The notes: generated by a model from the letters alone, not told the origin. Positions 51,575 through 61,079 are shown, numbered from the stretch's first letter. The stretch: DNA of 64,000 nucleotides from Haloarchaeobius amylolyticus (GCF_026616195.1 NZ_JANHDH010000001.1:2170001-2234000), one strand, 5' to 3'. A program made the numbers and translations.

Positions 51575-52375
51575 ATGTCCGCCCCCCGTCCGCTCGCCGT
51601 CTGCCTGCTCGCGTGCGTCCTCCTGAGTGCCGTGGCTGGCGCGAGCGCGCCCGGCGCAGGGGCGAGCGGACGTGACCCGGCGCTGGCTACCACCGCGGCT
51701 GTCGCGCCGACGCCCGAGAACGCGACCCACGAACTGTCGGTCCTCGTGGACGCGGACGGCGACGCGACCGTCCGGTTCACGGTACGCTACCCCGCCCGGA
51801 ACCAGAGCGAGGCCGAGGCCGCCAGCGCGGGTGACCTCGCGACGCCCTGGTTCGAGGGCAACGCGACGGTCCGCCGGGTGTTCGAGGCGGCCGCCGACGG
51901 GGACGACTCGCTCGCGGACCCGGCGCGGACCGTCCAGCACACCGACTACTTCCCGGGGCCGGCGACCCGGAACGCGACACACGGCTGGGTGTCGGTCTCT
52001 GCCTACGCCACCTGGGAGGGGTTCCTCGGCGACGGTGACGACCGGCAGGCCGTCGGCGACGCCTTCACCGCCGAACTCGGCTCCGGCGACCGCCTCACCG
52101 TCACGGTCCCGTACTGGTGGGAGCCGTCGTCGGGAGCCGAAGGGTACGTCACCCGCACGCGCGGCGACGAGGTGACGTACGCGACGACGGTCGACTCGGG
52201 GGCGCCCCCGACGCTCGTCTTCGAGCGAGACGCGTTCGCCACCCGGACGACGACCCGCGCCGGGGAGAACTGGAGCATCCCACTGGGACCGGCCGCAGGC
52301 GCGATTCCGGCCGCACTGGCGGTCGTCGTGGTCGCCGGCCTCCTCGCGGCCCGGCGCCGGACGGACGACGGCTGA
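51575..52375 (+). CDS. Secreted, membrane-anchored protein downstream of the protease
   Basis: 266 residues. A Sec signal peptide (PRPLAVCLLACVLLSAVAGASA) and a C-terminal helix with a short positive tail (IPAALAVVVVAGLLAARRRTDDG) place most of it outside the cell. The ectodomain is acidic with many N-x-S/T sequons (NQSEAE, NATVRR, NATHGW, NWSIPL), so N-glycosylation is likely. No enzymatic motif is seen. It starts four bases after the protease gene; the pair is surely co-transcribed, so an anchor, inhibitor or activator role for the protease is plausible. Confidence 0.78.
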   Translation: MSAPRPLAVCLLACVLLSAVAGASAPGAGASGRDPALATTAAVAPTPENATHELSVLVDADGDATVRFTVRYPARNQSEAEAASAGDLATPWFEGNATVRRVFEAAADGDDSLADPARTVQHTDYFPGPATRNATHGWVSVSAYATWEGFLGDGDDRQAVGDAFTAELGSGDRLTVTVPYWWEPSSGAEGYVTRTRGDEVTYATTVDSGAPPTLVFERDAFATRTTTRAGENWSIPLGPAAGAIPAALAVVVVAGLLAARRRTDDG

Positions 52376-52464
52376 CGCCGTCCGGTCCACGATTCGACGC
52401 GTCCCACCGTGAACCAAACCAGTTCGACCACACCGCTATCCGGGGTGGTCGCGTACCGTCTCCC

Positions 52465-52974
52465 ATGTCAACCTCCGGTAGCACGCGCTCGGGCCTCGAC
52501 CTGCCCTCGCGCGACGAACTGTTGCGCATCGTCGGCTTCGTCGTCCTCGTCAACCTCGTCGGGGGCGCGGCCGCGGTCATCGGCGGCCCCGGCAGCGAGT
52601 GGTTCCTCGCGCTCGAGAAACCGTGGTTCTACCCGCCGGGCTGGGCGTTCGGCGTGGTCTGGACGCTCCTGTTCTCGCTGCTCGGCGTGGCGCTGTACCG
52701 CGTCTGGCGCGCCGACGAGTCCGGCGAGCGCCGGGTCGCCCTCGGCGCGTTCGCCCTCCAGATGGTGTTCAACGTCGCCTGGACGCCCGCGTTCTTCGGG
52801 GCACAGAACCCCGGCCTCGGGCTGGCCGTCATCGCGGTGCTGTGGGTGCTCGTGGTCGCGACCATCTGGGCGTTCCGCCGGGTCGACCGGCCCGCCGCCG
52901 CGTTGCTGGTGCCCTACCTGCTGTGGGTGAGCTTCGCCGCCGTGTTGAACTACGACATCTGGCGGCTGAACTGA
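52465..52974 (+). CDS. tspO: TspO/MBR family membrane protein
   Basis: 169 residues from MSTSGSTRSGLDLPSRDELL. Five helices follow the TspO layout with its aromatic-rich signature: EWFLALEKPWFYPPGWAFGVVWTLLFSLLGVALY, AFALQMVFNVAWTPAFFGAQNPGLG, and YLLWVSFAAVLNYDIWRLN. TspO proteins bind porphyrins and cholesterol-like ligands and take part in stress responses. The ~20-residue N-terminal extension before the first helix is acidic. Confidence 0.93.
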   Translation: MSTSGSTRSGLDLPSRDELLRIVGFVVLVNLVGGAAAVIGGPGSEWFLALEKPWFYPPGWAFGVVWTLLFSLLGVALYRVWRADESGERRVALGAFALQMVFNVAWTPAFFGAQNPGLGLAVIAVLWVLVVATIWAFRRVDRPAAALLVPYLLWVSFAAVLNYDIWRLN

Positions 52975-53063
52975 CGTTCGGGCGGCAACATTAACCGTCT
53001 CCCCCGTATAGTGGCCGCGTATCGAACCCGACTCCACCCCGGTGGACCGGATGTGATGCTCGA

Positions 53064-54959
53064 ATGCCCGACGCTCCCCCCGTCGTCGTGACCGCCAGGA
53101 CGGCCGAGAGACGGTCGGCCGTAGCGACCGCCCTCGACGTGCGGCCGACGGAGACGGTCGCCCCCGAGGCACTCGGCGAGTGGCTCGCGACGACCGCGGC
53201 CGCCTGCCTCGTCGTCGCCGACGACCCGGCCGACCCGGTGGTCCGGGACGCCTGCGAGGCCGGTACCGGCGTCCCGACCGTCGTCTTCGCCGCCGTCGAG
53301 CCCGGGTCGGTCCCCTGTCACGCGGACGGGTTCGTCCGCGACGACGGCCGATACGACCGCCTCCGGGACGAGGTGCGCTGGCGGCTGCGGGCCGGCACCG
53401 ACGCCGCCGAGTCCGAACTCGAGGCCAGCCGGGCGAAGATCGAGCGCCTGCACACGGTCGCCGCGGAGATGGTCGCCTGCGACACCGAAGCGGAGGTGTT
53501 CGAGGTGGCCATCCGGGCGGCCGAGCAGATCCTCGACCTCGACATCGTCGGCATCGACACGGTCGAGGACGGCTACTTCGTCCCGCGGGCGGTCTCCGAG
53601 GAGCTGAAGTCGTCGGGCTACGGCACCCTGCCGGCCGACGAGGGCGTCGCCGGGCGCAGCTACCAGGAGGGCGAGTCCATCCTCGTCCCCGACACCGAGG
53701 CGCACCCGGACGCCTCGCCCACGGGCCCGTACCGCTCCGTCCTCTCCGTCCCGATCGGCGACATCGGCATCCTGCAGGCCGGCTCCTGCGAGACCGACGC
53801 GTTCGGCGAGCGCGACCGCGAACTCGCGGAACTGCTGGTGAGCCACGTCGCCGAGACGGTCGAACGCCTGCAGGCCGAGGAGCGGCTCCGACGCGAGCGC
53901 GACCGACTGTCGGCCCTGTTCGAGAACGTCCCCGACCCGGTCGTCCGCTTCGCCTACGAGGACGGTGCGCTGCGCGTCCAGGACGTGAACGCGACGTTCG
54001 AGCGGGTCTTCGGCTGGGCGGCCGACGAGATCCGCGGCGAGGACATCGACGAGTACATCGTCCCCGAGGGGCGCGAGGACGAGGCCAAGCGCCTGAACGA
54101 GAAGCTCATGGCGGGCGAGAGCCTCCACGTGACGACCCAGCGCCGGACCCACGACGAGGTCCGGGACATCCTGCTCCACGTCGTCCCGTTCGAGCGCGGC
54201 GAACGCAGCCTCCAGGGCTTCGCCATCTACACCGACATCACGGAGGAGAAGGCCAGACAGCGCGAACTCGAGCGCCAGAACGAGCGCCTCGACGCCTTCG
54301 CGAGCATCGTCAGCCACGACCTGCGCAACCCCCTCTCCATCGCCCAGGGCTACCTCACACTCGCCCAGGACGTGGGCGACCCCGAACACTTCGAGGAGAT
54401 ACGCCACGCCCACGAGCGCATGAGCAACCTCATCGACGACCTGCTCACGCTCTCCCGACAGGGGGACGTGGTCGGGTCGCTCGACCCGGTCAGCCTCGCC
54501 GAGGTCGCGACGCAGGCGTGGGCCGGCGTCCAGACCGGCGGGGCCGAACTGGCGGTCGTCGAGGACACGACGCTGCTCGCCGACCGTGACCGGCTCGTCG
54601 AGCTGTTCGAGAACCTCTTCCGGAACGCGGTGCTCCACGGCTGTCCGGTCGACGGCGACGCCGGCTACCGCGAGGACGGGTCGTCGCTCACGGTGACAGT
54701 GGGGGTGTTGCCCGGCGAGCCGGCCGAGGACGCGGCGGGCTTCTACGTCGCCGACTCCGGCTGTGGTATCCCGCCGGGGGAACGCGAGACGGTCTTCGAG
54801 TCGGGCTACACGACCAGCGACGAGGGGACGGGCTTCGGCCTCACCATCGTCCAGGAGATCGCCTCGGCCCACGGCTGGGCGGTGTCGGTCGACGAGAGCG
54901 AGGCTGGCGGTGTGCAGTTCGACTTCGAAGGCGTGGAGACGCCGGCCGACGAGACGTGA
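53064..54959 (+). CDS. Sensor histidine kinase with GAF and PAS domains
   Basis: 631 residues with no transmembrane segments, so it is cytoplasmic. Order: a degenerate receiver-like domain (~7-105), a GAF domain (~130-265, with LDIVGIDTVEDGYFVPRAVS), a PAS domain (~280-400, with DVNATFERVFGWAADEIRGED), then the kinase core. The H-box is SIVSHDLRNPLSIAQG, the N-box LFENLFRNAVLHG, G1 ADSGCGIP and G2 GTGFGL. It likely senses an internal redox or small-molecule signal. It is convergent with the HalX response regulator, whose stop is 16 bases away, so they may form a pair. Confidence 0.93.
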   Translation: MPDAPPVVVTARTAERRSAVATALDVRPTETVAPEALGEWLATTAAACLVVADDPADPVVRDACEAGTGVPTVVFAAVEPGSVPCHADGFVRDDGRYDRLRDEVRWRLRAGTDAAESELEASRAKIERLHTVAAEMVACDTEAEVFEVAIRAAEQILDLDIVGIDTVEDGYFVPRAVSEELKSSGYGTLPADEGVAGRSYQEGESILVPDTEAHPDASPTGPYRSVLSVPIGDIGILQAGSCETDAFGERDRELAELLVSHVAETVERLQAEERLRRERDRLSALFENVPDPVVRFAYEDGALRVQDVNATFERVFGWAADEIRGEDIDEYIVPEGREDEAKRLNEKLMAGESLHVTTQRRTHDEVRDILLHVVPFERGERSLQGFAIYTDITEEKARQRELERQNERLDAFASIVSHDLRNPLSIAQGYLTLAQDVGDPEHFEEIRHAHERMSNLIDDLLTLSRQGDVVGSLDPVSLAEVATQAWAGVQTGGAELAVVEDTTLLADRDRLVELFENLFRNAVLHGCPVDGDAGYREDGSSLTVTVGVLPGEPAEDAAGFYVADSGCGIPPGERETVFESGYTTSDEGTGFGLTIVQEIASAHGWAVSVDESEAGGVQFDFEGVETPADET

Positions 54960-54975
54960 CGAGACGCTCCGAATA

Positions 54976-55572
54976 TCAGTTCGACGCCGCACCCGGGTCC
55001 GACTCGAGCAGCCCGTGGAACAGGTGGGCGTGGTCGGCCGTGTCCGTGAGCAACTCGTCGAGCAACTGGTCGGCCCGGTCGGCCTGCGTCTCGACGCGCT
55101 CTCTGAGTTCGGTGTACTCGTCGCTGTCGTCGAGTGCCGCCTCGGACTTGCGCGCCTCGAGGACGGCCTTCTTCGTGACCTGCGAGTAGTACTCCCGGAG
55201 CTCCGCGTCGTAGGCCGACCGACGTTCGAGCCGGCGGATGCACCGGTTGAGCGTCGACGCGTCGACCGGTTTGACGAGGTAGTCGTCGAAGCCCATCTCG
55301 ACGATGTCGAAGTCGGGCTCGACGGCGGTGACGATGACGACCTGGCAGTCGAAGCCTGCCGCCCGGAGCTGCTGGAGCACCTCGTCGCCCGAGATGCCCG
55401 GTAACCGACGGTCGAGGACGACCACGTCCGTCGTCGCTGTGACGGCCTCGATGGCGGACGCCCCGTCGGTCACACTACGTACGTCCCATCGGTCGCCCAG
55501 CCAGGATACGTAGAGGCTCGCCAGCTCCGTGTTGTCCTCGACGATGAGGACCTCTGTGGTGTCGTCGGTCAT
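54976..55572 (-). CDS. HalX-domain response regulator
   Basis: 198 residues. The receiver domain has the acidic pocket VLIVEDNTELA and the phosphoacceptor Asp54 in VVVLDRRLPGISGDEVL, with the conserved Lys in DDYLVKPVD. The remaining ~70 residues (EYYSQVTKKAVLEARKSEAALDDSDEYTELRERVE) are the HalX helical domain found only in haloarchaea, usually next to a kinase. HalX regulators lack a DNA-binding domain, so the output may be protein contact. A TATA box and a Shine-Dalgarno-like GGGAGG lie upstream of the ATG. Confidence 0.92.
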   Translation of the reverse strand: MTDDTTEVLIVEDNTELASLYVSWLGDRWDVRSVTDGASAIEAVTATTDVVVLDRRLPGISGDEVLQQLRAAGFDCQVVIVTAVEPDFDIVEMGFDDYLVKPVDASTLNRCIRRLERRSAYDAELREYYSQVTKKAVLEARKSEAALDDSDEYTELRERVETQADRADQLLDELLTDTADHAHLFHGLLESDPGAASN

Positions 55573-55573
55573 G

Positions 55574-55620
55574 CTACCCTCCCGAAACAGTACCAATCGA
55601 TGCTGTTCTCTGGTATAAAT
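55574..55620 (-). promoter_or_regulatory. TATA box and ribosome binding site of the HalX gene
   Basis: The minus strand reads ATTTATACCA at 55611-55620 and GGGAGGGTAGC just before the ATG at 55572. The TATA element is 40-48 bases upstream, so this transcript has a short leader with a usable Shine-Dalgarno, unlike most neighbours. Confidence 0.55.
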
Positions 55621-55701
55621 GTCGCGGCCGTTGATACGACCTGTCGGTTGATATATCGGAAAACCGGCCTCGAAAATACGTCTTCCGGGTGGTCCGGGGA
55701 G

Positions 55702-58641
55702 TCAGTCGAGCGCGAGCGACGCCAGCAGCGCCTCGAGCTGGACGCGCTCGCTCGCACCCTGGGTGATGCGGAAGTCGGCCTCGCCGACGCGGTCCATCAG
55801 GCGGACCGCGGCTTCCTCGGAGAGGTCGAACTCCCACGCCGAGCGGTGGAGCTGGTCGATGATGTCGCCGCCGGCCAGCCCGCGTTCGGTCAGGAGTTCG
55901 TCGAGTTTCGCGCGGGCCGCGATGAAGTCGCCCTCGATGGCGTCGGTGACCATCGCCTCGACCTCCTCGGGGCGCGCCGTGGCGGTGATGGCGTAGACGG
56001 TCTCCTCGGTCACCTCGTCGCCCATGACGGAGGCGGCCTGGAGCGCGTTGATGGCCTTGCGCATGTCGCCGTCGGCCGCGTAGACGAGCGCGTCGACGCC
56101 CTCGTCGGTGAGGGGGATGCCCTCCTCGCCGGCGATGTAGCGGACCTGCTCGCCGACCGCCTCGTCCGAGAGCTGGGTGAACCGGAAGACGGCACACCGC
56201 GACTGGATGGGGTCGATGATCTGGCTGGAGTAGTTACACGAGAGGATGAAGCGCGTGTTGTTCGAGAACTGCTCCATCGTCCGGCGCAGGGCGGACTGCG
56301 CGTCGGAGGTCAGCGCGTCGGCCTCGTCGAGGAAGATGATGCGGTAGTCGTAGCCACCGAAGGACGTGCGCGCGAAGTTCTTGATGCGGTCGCGGACCAC
56401 GTCGATGCCGCGCTGGTCCGAGGCGTTGAGTTCGAGGAAGTTCTCGCGCCACTCGTCGCCGTAGATCTCCTTGGCGATGGACACGGCCGAAGCGGTGTTG
56501 TGCATCACGGTGGGGACCGCACCTGCGACGTAGTTGTGGCTCTCCGGGACCGTCAGGTCGTACACGCGAGTTTCCTCGTCGACCGGGTCGACGGATTCGA
56601 CCTCGTCGTAGTACAGGTCGGCACTGACGAGTGCCTCCAGTTTCTGAATCGAGTCGAGTACGTCGACCGAGAGCATATCGTTCGCGATGGATTCGATAGC
56701 CTCGGTGACCGTCTCGAACCGGGTGAGAGAAGCGATGTCGTGGTCCTCTGTCCGGACGAGATTCGCCACATCTGCCCCACGAATACCTGCCTCGTCGCCG
56801 ACTCTATTGAACGAGACGCCGAGCGCGTCGATGGCCGAAGCCAGTTCGTTCTGAACCGTTCGGACCGGCGGTGTCCCCTCCGACTCACCGAGCGTCACCA
56901 GTATCTCTTCCGCCCGTCTCGCGGTCGGTGCCCGACGGCCATCCGAGTATTCGAGTAGCCGGTCGGTTCGGACGCCGGTCTCCGCTGCGACCTCCTTGCG
57001 CGTCGTGAGTGGTCCGAGCTGTTCACGGGACCTCACCCACGTTGCTGGTGTCTTCGAGACGGCCTCGATGTCGGCTCGAATCTCGGCCATCGCCTCGTGG
57101 ACGACCTGTGCCGTCTCGAGTCGTTCGTTCGCCTCGTCAAGAAGCGTTCTGAGGGCGGTCTCGTAGTTCTCTCTGCCGGGCGTCTCCGGGTTCAGGCTCT
57201 CGGGGACGACGCTGTTCTTGTCGATGTGTAGTCGCTGACAGACGTCGTCGACCGCCGACTGCACCGGTATCGTGTCGTGGTTCGGGTTCGAGTCTTTCTC
57301 GGTGTGCTTCGCGAGTGCCTCGGCTTTGTAGTCGATGGTGAAGCCGATGGCATCCTCGAACCGTCGAACGTTCGGCGCACCTGATATCGAGAGGACGTGA
57401 TACTCCCGCTTCTTGCCACTCCCGTTCGTTGCGGCCTTTCGCTTCACCGTCCGTCTGGACGGGATACCGAAACTGGAGAGCAGATACGAGAGGAGTGTGA
57501 TGTGGCCGCCGTTCTTCTGCGTAAGTTCCAGAATACCGTTGTCCGCGACGTACCCCTCTGCGTCGAACATCGCCCGGCAGAATGCGGCCCGTGATTCGTC
57601 GTCGGCACGGACGAGTGTGGAGCCGATACCGTCGCCAGTCGTGGCCCCATCGAACACGTCGAAGCAGGACTCGAGGAAGTGCGTGAGCGTCTGAGAGATG
57701 ACCCGAACGAAGGGGGTTCCGCCCTGTTCACCCCGAGTCGGTTCGAGTCCGAACAGGTCGACGACGGTCTGCTCGAACTCGTCGAGAAGTGCGTCGTCGG
57801 TGTTGTAGAACCGGATTCGGCCGTTGTCGATTCGTGCTTCGCTCACCGCGAGTCCGAGGAACGATGCGAGCCGGGGCGTCACCTCGTTCGTGACCTCGAT
57901 CGGCGTCGAAGCGTACCCGTTGGCGTTGACGTACTCGATTCGGTCTATCTCGGTGTAAAGTCGGTCACGCGAAGTGTCGAGGTCAAGGAGGGTCGACAGC
58001 GGCACGCGGTCGGTGGTCTCTTGATAAGTCAGGTTGTGTTCCGCCGCGAAGCCCGCCGAGACATCGGCGTGGATTCGGTTGGGGTCGACCTGGTCGAGCC
58101 AGTCGAGTTCCGCCTCTCCCTCTGGAACCGGCGTGTTACGCGGTCGAACGACCCTGTCACCTGCTTCTACGTCTTGGGCCTGCCGCCATTCGAGGCCGTC
58201 AGCAGAGAGGACGAGCAGTCGGTGTTCCGGCGTGACCGTCACCTGATTCCCATCGCGGGTGGCCACTTCGACTACGTTGTCGGCCTGCTTCCCGAACACC
58301 TTCGACGGCGTCACGTACTCGAAGTTCCCCTGCGCGTCGAAGGTGACTACCTGAAGGTCGTCGTCTGGTTCCGCGAACCCATCTGCGTCGCCGACGACAT
58401 CCTCGATACGCTCGACACCGCGATTCGTCAGAACTGGGGTCTCCCCAGTTACACATTTACCGACGCCGGCCGGCCCCGCGAACATGAGGTGGGGCAGTTC
58501 GTCCTTCGAGATGTAGCTCTGCAGGCGTCCGATGATGTCCTCGTGCCCGACAACGTCGTCTAGGGAGTCCGGCCGGTACTTCTCGATCCAGACCTCGTTG
58601 CGCCCCCCGGGTCGTGCGCCGGTCTCGTCGGCCTCGCTCAT
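55702..58641 (-). CDS. rfcS: Replication factor C small subunit (RfcS), interrupted by an intein
   Basis: A 979-codon frame encoding a 326-residue clamp-loader subunit plus a 653-residue intein. The N-extein (62 residues) has [20 protein letters not shown] and the P-loop GPAGVGK. The C-extein (264 residues) resumes [20 protein letters not shown], with Walker [12 protein letters not shown] and the SRC motif QSRCAVFRF. RfcS with RfcL loads PCNA onto primed DNA using ATP. The intein splits GK from the Thr of the Walker A motif, so the enzyme is inactive until splicing. It is full length after splicing. An alternative ATG nine codons upstream (MNGPAFRSP) is possible. Confidence 0.95.
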   Translation of the reverse strand: MSEADETGARPGGRNEVWIEKYRPDSLDDVVGHEDIIGRLQSYISKDELPHLMFAGPAGVGKCVTGETPVLTNRGVERIEDVVGDADGFAEPDDDLQVVTFDAQGNFEYVTPSKVFGKQADNVVEVATRDGNQVTVTPEHRLLVLSADGLEWRQAQDVEAGDRVVRPRNTPVPEGEAELDWLDQVDPNRIHADVSAGFAAEHNLTYQETTDRVPLSTLLDLDTSRDRLYTEIDRIEYVNANGYASTPIEVTNEVTPRLASFLGLAVSEARIDNGRIRFYNTDDALLDEFEQTVVDLFGLEPTRGEQGGTPFVRVISQTLTHFLESCFDVFDGATTGDGIGSTLVRADDESRAAFCRAMFDAEGYVADNGILELTQKNGGHITLLSYLLSSFGIPSRRTVKRKAATNGSGKKREYHVLSISGAPNVRRFEDAIGFTIDYKAEALAKHTEKDSNPNHDTIPVQSAVDDVCQRLHIDKNSVVPESLNPETPGRENYETALRTLLDEANERLETAQVVHEAMAEIRADIEAVSKTPATWVRSREQLGPLTTRKEVAAETGVRTDRLLEYSDGRRAPTARRAEEILVTLGESEGTPPVRTVQNELASAIDALGVSFNRVGDEAGIRGADVANLVRTEDHDIASLTRFETVTEAIESIANDMLSVDVLDSIQKLEALVSADLYYDEVESVDPVDEETRVYDLTVPESHNYVAGAVPTVMHNTASAVSIAKEIYGDEWRENFLELNASDQRGIDVVRDRIKNFARTSFGGYDYRIIFLDEADALTSDAQSALRRTMEQFSNNTRFILSCNYSSQIIDPIQSRCAVFRFTQLSDEAVGEQVRYIAGEEGIPLTDEGVDALVYAADGDMRKAINALQAASVMGDEVTEETVYAITATARPEEVEAMVTDAIEGDFIAARAKLDELLTERGLAGGDIIDQLHRSAWEFDLSEEAAVRLMDRVGEADFRITQGASERVQLEALLASLALD
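56497..58455 (-). mobile_element. Intein in RfcS with DOD homing-endonuclease motifs and two HTH-like modules
   Basis: 653 residues from Cys ([20 protein letters not shown], block A) to HN followed by extein Thr (block [11 protein letters not shown]). Block B is [15 protein letters not shown]. Endonuclease-like blocks are [15 protein letters not shown] (block C, Asp replaced by Glu) and [12 protein letters not shown] (block E). Between the endonuclease and block F lie two XRE-like helix-turn-helix segments, [20 protein letters not shown] with [14 protein letters not shown], and [16 protein letters not shown]. Base composition is visibly lower in GC than rfcS and neighbours, consistent with transfer. 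Confidence 0.93.
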
Positions 58642-58734
58642 GGGCGAACGGAAGGCTGGCCCGTTCATAAAGCCCCCGAGACGAGCCGTGCGGGGCCGTG
58701 ACATCCTTCTCAGTTTTTGTAAATCAGCATATGT

Positions 58735-58741
58735 GTATATC
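58735..58741 (+). promoter_or_regulatory. Predicted TATA box of the bactofilin-like gene
   Basis: TGTATATC lies 25-31 bases before the ATG at 58766, giving a leaderless transcript. It decides that start over upstream in-frame codons, which lie inside the divergent rfcS gene. Confidence 0.55.
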
Positions 58742-58765
58742 TCCTCGTCGGGTGAATTTCTACAC

Positions 58766-59884
58766 ATGAGAGTAATCAGTTCCAGAAAGAGATTTGTCGT
58801 ACTGCTCGTCACCTTGCTGGTCGTCCTCGGGTCCGTCCCGGGAGCGGTCGGTGCGGAGTCGGTCGTCGCCGGCACCTTCGTCGTCGACGAGGGCGAGACG
58901 GTCCGGGGTCTCGACGTGGTCGGGGCGACCGTCGTCGTCCGCGGGACCGTCCAGGGTGACCTGAACGGGGCGGCCGCCGACGTCCGCATCGAGGACACCG
59001 GCGTCGTCACGGGTGACGTGAACGTCGCCGCGGCCAGCATCGACATCGCCGGCCGCGTCGGCGGTGACGTGAACGCCGGGACCGCCACCCTCCGCGTGCA
59101 GGAGGGTGCCGTCATCGCCGGGAAACTGAGCGCCGGTGCGGCCGACGCGACCATCGCCGGCGAGATCCAGGGCGACGTCTCGCTCGGCGCGGACGTCATC
59201 CGCCTGACCGACACCGCGGTCGTCGGCGGTGAGTTCCGCTACGACGCCGACGAACTGGTCGGCGTCGACCGGGCCAGCATCGCCGGGCCCGTCGTCAGGG
59301 ACGAGTCCATCGGGAGCTCCGACTTCGGCGTCTCGGTCGCCGAGGACTTCGCCGAGGGCGTGTTCGCCGTCTACGGGTTCCTCGTGAACCTCGCCGTCGG
59401 TGCCATCCTCCTGCTCGTCCTGCCCGGCTTCTCGCGCCGGGTGGCCGAGACGGCCATCGGTGAGCCGGCCAAGAGCGGTGGCGTGGGCCTGCTGGCGCTG
59501 ATCGCGGTGCCCGTCGCGCTCGTGGTCATCGCGCTGACCATCATCGGCATCCCCATCACCCTCATCGGGGCGGGGCTGTTCGCGCTGGTCGCGTGGGTCG
59601 CCGTCATCTACGGCCGCTTCGCGGTCGGCACCTGGCTGGTCGGCAAGGCCGGCGGCGACAACCGCTGGCTGGCGCTGGTCGTCGGGCTGCTGTTCGGCGC
59701 CCTGTTCAACATGCTGAGCTGGGTCGGCGACATCGTCAACTTCGCCGTCTTCCTGCTCGGCCTCGGCGCCCTCGCGCTGGTGCTGTACGACCGGTACGGC
59801 TCCGGCCGGGACCGCGCCGCACCCGCGACCGAGGACGAATCGACCGTGGCTGGTGAGGACACGGGCGGCGTCCCGCCGGCCTGA
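58766..59884 (+). CDS. Bactofilin-like (polymer-forming) membrane protein with signal peptide
   Basis: 372 residues from [21 protein letters not shown] signal peptide (cleavage near GAVGAES) precedes a repetitive beta-helix of the bactofilin type (~35-180): repeats of VxxGxVxGD such as [31 protein letters not shown]. Then come at least four transmembrane helices (~215-345). The acidic tail ends it. Bactofilins polymerise without nucleotides; here the helix would lie on the outer side of the membrane. Its role, perhaps surface or shape related, is unknown. Confidence 0.85.
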   Translation: MRVISSRKRFVVLLVTLLVVLGSVPGAVGAESVVAGTFVVDEGETVRGLDVVGATVVVRGTVQGDLNGAAADVRIEDTGVVTGDVNVAAASIDIAGRVGGDVNAGTATLRVQEGAVIAGKLSAGAADATIAGEIQGDVSLGADVIRLTDTAVVGGEFRYDADELVGVDRASIAGPVVRDESIGSSDFGVSVAEDFAEGVFAVYGFLVNLAVGAILLLVLPGFSRRVAETAIGEPAKSGGVGLLALIAVPVALVVIALTIIGIPITLIGAGLFALVAWVAVIYGRFAVGTWLVGKAGGDNRWLALVVGLLFGALFNMLSWVGDIVNFAVFLLGLGALALVLYDRYGSGRDRAAPATEDESTVAGEDTGGVPPA

Positions 59885-59931
59885 CCACCGGCAACGACAC
59901 GCTTAGGCCCGCGGGCCGGCAAGGGCCGGCC

Positions 59932-60129
59932 ATGCAGGTCACCGTGGACGTCAAGGGCGAGGGGACCCACGAACTGGACCTCCCCGACCCGACCTACGCC
60001 GACCTCCTGCGCGAGCTCGACCTGAGCCCGCACGAGGTGAGCGTCCTCGTGGACGGCCGGCCCGTCCCGGAGGACCAGCCCGTCGCGTCGGCCGAGGTAA
60101 CCGTACTGCGGCTCATCAAGGGTGGGTAG
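59932..60129 (+). CDS. samp2: Small archaeal modifier protein, SAMP2 type
   Basis: 65 residues ending in Gly-Gly: MQVTVDVKGEGTHELDLPDP, YADLLRELDLSPHEVSVLVDG, RPVPEDQPVASAEVTVLRLIKGG. It matches haloarchaeal SAMP2, a beta-grasp protein that is both attached to lysines of target proteins through its GG end and used as a sulfur carrier for tRNA 2-thiolation. The E1-like activator UbaA is not in the window. The stop is followed at once by the ATG of the redoxin gene. Confidence 0.92.
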   Translation: MQVTVDVKGEGTHELDLPDPTYADLLRELDLSPHEVSVLVDGRPVPEDQPVASAEVTVLRLIKGG

Positions 60130-60627
60130 ATGCCCGAGTCCTTCTCGCTGGCGAACGTCGGGCCGGGGCCGGACCCCTGCTCGCTCGCCGACCTCGCGGC
60201 CGACCACGACTTCGTCCTCCTGCTGTTCCAGCGCGACTACCACTGCGTCAACTGCCGCAAGCAGGTCCAGCAGGTGAAATCGCGGTACGACGAGTTCGAG
60301 GCCCGGAACACCGAGGTCGCCTCCATCGTCCCCGAACCGGCCGAGAAGGTCCGGGACTGGCAGGACAGCTACGACCTGCCGTATCCCCTGCTCGCGGACC
60401 CCGACGCCGCCACGGGCGACGCCTACGACCAGCCGGTCCGCTACGGCATCCTGGGCAGATTCAGCGACTTCTTCGGGCGGATGCCGGAGGCGGTGCTGCT
60501 CGACACCCGCGGCGAGGAGCCCGCACTCGTCTGGAGTCACGCGGGAAAATCGACGTTCGACCGGCCGGAGATAGCCGAGCTGCTCGCCGAGATCGACGAG
60601 CATCGCGACGCGGCGACGGGTACCTGA
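60130..60627 (+). CDS. Redoxin-domain (peroxiredoxin/TlpA-like) protein
   Basis: 165 residues: SLANVGPGPDPCSLADLAAD, LLLFQRDYHCVNCRKQVQQVKSRYDEF. The CVNC motif (residues ~37-40) replaces the single-cysteine TxxC of typical peroxiredoxins and suggests thiol-disulfide exchange. The thioredoxin fold continues with SIVPEPAEKVRDWQDSYDLPYPLLADPDAATG. It directly abuts samp2, with no gap between stop and start, so the two are translated together. A link between the redoxin and SAMP2 thiocarboxylate chemistry is plausible but unproven. Confidence 0.85.
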   Translation: MPESFSLANVGPGPDPCSLADLAADHDFVLLLFQRDYHCVNCRKQVQQVKSRYDEFEARNTEVASIVPEPAEKVRDWQDSYDLPYPLLADPDAATGDAYDQPVRYGILGRFSDFFGRMPEAVLLDTRGEEPALVWSHAGKSTFDRPEIAELLAEIDEHRDAATGT

Positions 60628-60634
60628 GGCCCAC

Positions 60635-60976
60635 TCAGAGCGACTCGGATTCGGCGGCCTCGTCCATCGCGGCCCGTTCGTCCAGTGCCGCGTCGCTCGC
60701 CGTCCCGCGGCCGGTCTGTCCCTTCTCGCCGATGGCGTCCGCGTCGACCATCGTGACGACCATCTCGCGGATGCCCTGTACGTCCTCGAACGTCTCGATG
60801 CCCGCGGGCGAGAGCACGTCGTCGAGGGTCGTGCTCCCGCCGTTGGCGAACGACACCTCGTGGTCGCCGTACTCGTCGAGCAGCCGCGATTTCTCCAGCG
60901 GGAAGGACTCGTCGGCGAGCGTTCCGTCCAGGTCGTGCATGTCGATGCCGGGCGCGTCGCTGGGCGTCTCTGTCAT
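60635..60976 (-). CDS. DUF5789-type small protein, second copy
   Basis: 113 residues from MTETPSDAPGIDMHDLDG. The core SFPLEKSRLLDEYGDHEVSFANGGSTTLDDVL then ETFEDVQGIREMVVTMVDADAIGEKGQTGRG mirrors the protein encoded at 29802-30092, with the AIGRKGYSDR ending changed to AIGEKGQTGRG. An acidic tail (AAMDEAAESESL) follows. Convergent with the redoxin gene by seven bases. Function unknown. Confidence 0.78.
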   Translation of the reverse strand: MTETPSDAPGIDMHDLDGTLADESFPLEKSRLLDEYGDHEVSFANGGSTTLDDVLSPAGIETFEDVQGIREMVVTMVDADAIGEKGQTGRGTASDAALDERAAMDEAAESESL

Positions 60977-61079
60977 GTCAGGGACGACTGTCCCCAGCCG
61001 GCTAACAGGCGTGCCTATGGATTGAGGCCGGGCCGGCGGATTCCGGTAGCTTTCTTCCGGCCACCACGTAGTGGCTCGC

